17,619 bases of DNA from an uncultured Lachnospiraceae bacterium (lineage in GTDB: Bacteria; Bacillota; Clostridia; Lachnospirales; Lachnospiraceae): assembly GCA_910579225.1 (NCBI GenBank), contig CAJTTI010000007.1, positions 1 through 17,619 of the forward strand, in the 5' to 3' direction. Shown in pieces: positions 17,398-17,619 of the stretch. The notes under the pieces were generated by a model. The model was not told the origin of the DNA, ran no database searches, and saw only the letters and a program-made list of their open reading frames with translations. Positions within the stretch are counted from its first letter, which is position 1. Every line of letters starts with the position of its first letter. The position numbers were made by a program, and so were the translations under genes.

Positions 17398-17535
17398 GTC
17401 GCTGCGCGACGGCACTAAAGGGTAAAGTCCCTTCGCCGCACCGCCCCTGAGAGGAACTTTCATTCGCAAACGCTCTCATGAAAGTTCCTCTCGTGCGCCT
17501 TCCCGACTTCGCCATTTTGGTCGCTGCGCGACGGC
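17398..17535. repeat. intergenic repeat unit: flanking direct repeats around a long palindrome
   Basis: A 16-base direct repeat, GTCGCTGCGCGACGGC, occurs at 17398-17413 and 17520-17535; similarity continues for about 13 more bases (CTAAAGGGTAA versus CTGAAGGGCAA). Each copy is itself a small hairpin (GTCGC, tgc, GCGAC). Between them is a perfect 15+15 inverted repeat, GAGAGGAACTTTCAT (17449-17463) and ATGAAAGTTCCTCTC (17478-17492), with a 14-base loop. No T-run follows on either strand, so it is not a simple terminator. It fills the 171-bp spacer upstream of the 695-residue gene and may be a REP-like or small non-autonomous element, or an mRNA structure. I see no convincing promoter here; TATAAA at 17391-17396 region on the minus strand lacks a good -35. 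Confidence 0.7.
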
Positions 17536-17548
17536 TCTGAAGGGCAAT

Positions 17549-17619
17549 TTAATAATAATAATATCTGGTCACCGCCTGCCCCCGGAGGACCGCCTTCTGA
17601 TCAGTCATACTTTTCACCA
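17549..17619 (-). CDS. 3' end of a further minus-strand gene (partial, unknown)
   Basis: From the right edge a minus-strand frame stays open for 22 codons to TAA at 17549-17551 and ends ...VLRGQAVTRYYYY. Third positions are mostly G or C before the tyrosine codons, as in the real genes nearby. The four TAT codons followed by TAA make an AT-rich tail. Too little is present to assign a function; it could equally be chance, since only about 70 bases are visible. If real, it is the gene before the 695-residue one, 171 bp away. Confidence 0.45.
   Translation of the reverse strand, partial: VKSMTDQKAVLRGQAVTRYYYY

Noticed and set aside
17449..17492. Strong hairpin considered as a rho-independent terminator
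   Set aside because: No run of T follows the stem on either strand.

Overview
The window looks like chromosomal DNA of a gut Firmicute, most likely a Lachnospiraceae (Clostridium cluster XIVa) species. The left edge is the 5' half of a 16S rRNA gene whose readable variable regions resemble that family. The genes are mostly GC-rich in third positions with Gram-positive ribosome binding sites (AGGAGG-like). Every gene I can support, including the rRNA, is on the minus strand and is transcribed right to left.

Layout from left to right. Positions 1-715 hold the 5' part of 16S rRNA. Positions 716-1130 hold its leader and two tandem consensus promoters. Positions 1223-1916 are a scar where the start of a YesM-type sensor histidine kinase gene has been joined, out of frame, to the end of a LacZ-family beta-galactosidase gene. 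Positions 1924-3135 are an AT-rich AAA_14/DUF4143 ATPase gene with its own consensus promoter and an operator-like array of three half-sites; it looks foreign.

From 3252 to 17377 lie seven tightly packed genes, separated by 87 bp or less, that look like one operon of about 14 kb. In order of transcription (right to left) they are: a 695-residue protein of unknown function with a very basic N-terminal region; a 747-residue protein ending in an ADP-ribosyltransferase-like domain with R, STS and ExE motifs; a tandem AAA+ ATPase resembling the Afp15-type ATPase of extracellular contractile injection systems (eCIS); a large MalT-like STAND/LuxR transcription regulator; a GH3-family acyl-adenylate enzyme; a MATE transporter fused to an RsbW-like ATPase domain; and a membrane-bound RsbU/SpoIIE-type PP2C phosphatase. 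At the right edge is a 171-bp spacer with repeats, then the probable 3' end of another minus-strand gene.

Interpretation (inference). The first three genes look like a toxin or effector module, with an ADP-ribosylating effector, a partner and an eCIS-type ATPase. The structural eCIS genes (sheath, tube, baseplate, spike) are not in this window; if they exist they should lie beyond the right edge. The last three genes look like a partner-switch signalling and export/conjugation module. The LuxR-type regulator sits between the two. The linkage of an ADP-ribosyltransferase, an Afp15-like ATPase, GH3, MATE-HATPase and PP2C genes in one transcript is the most unusual thing here.
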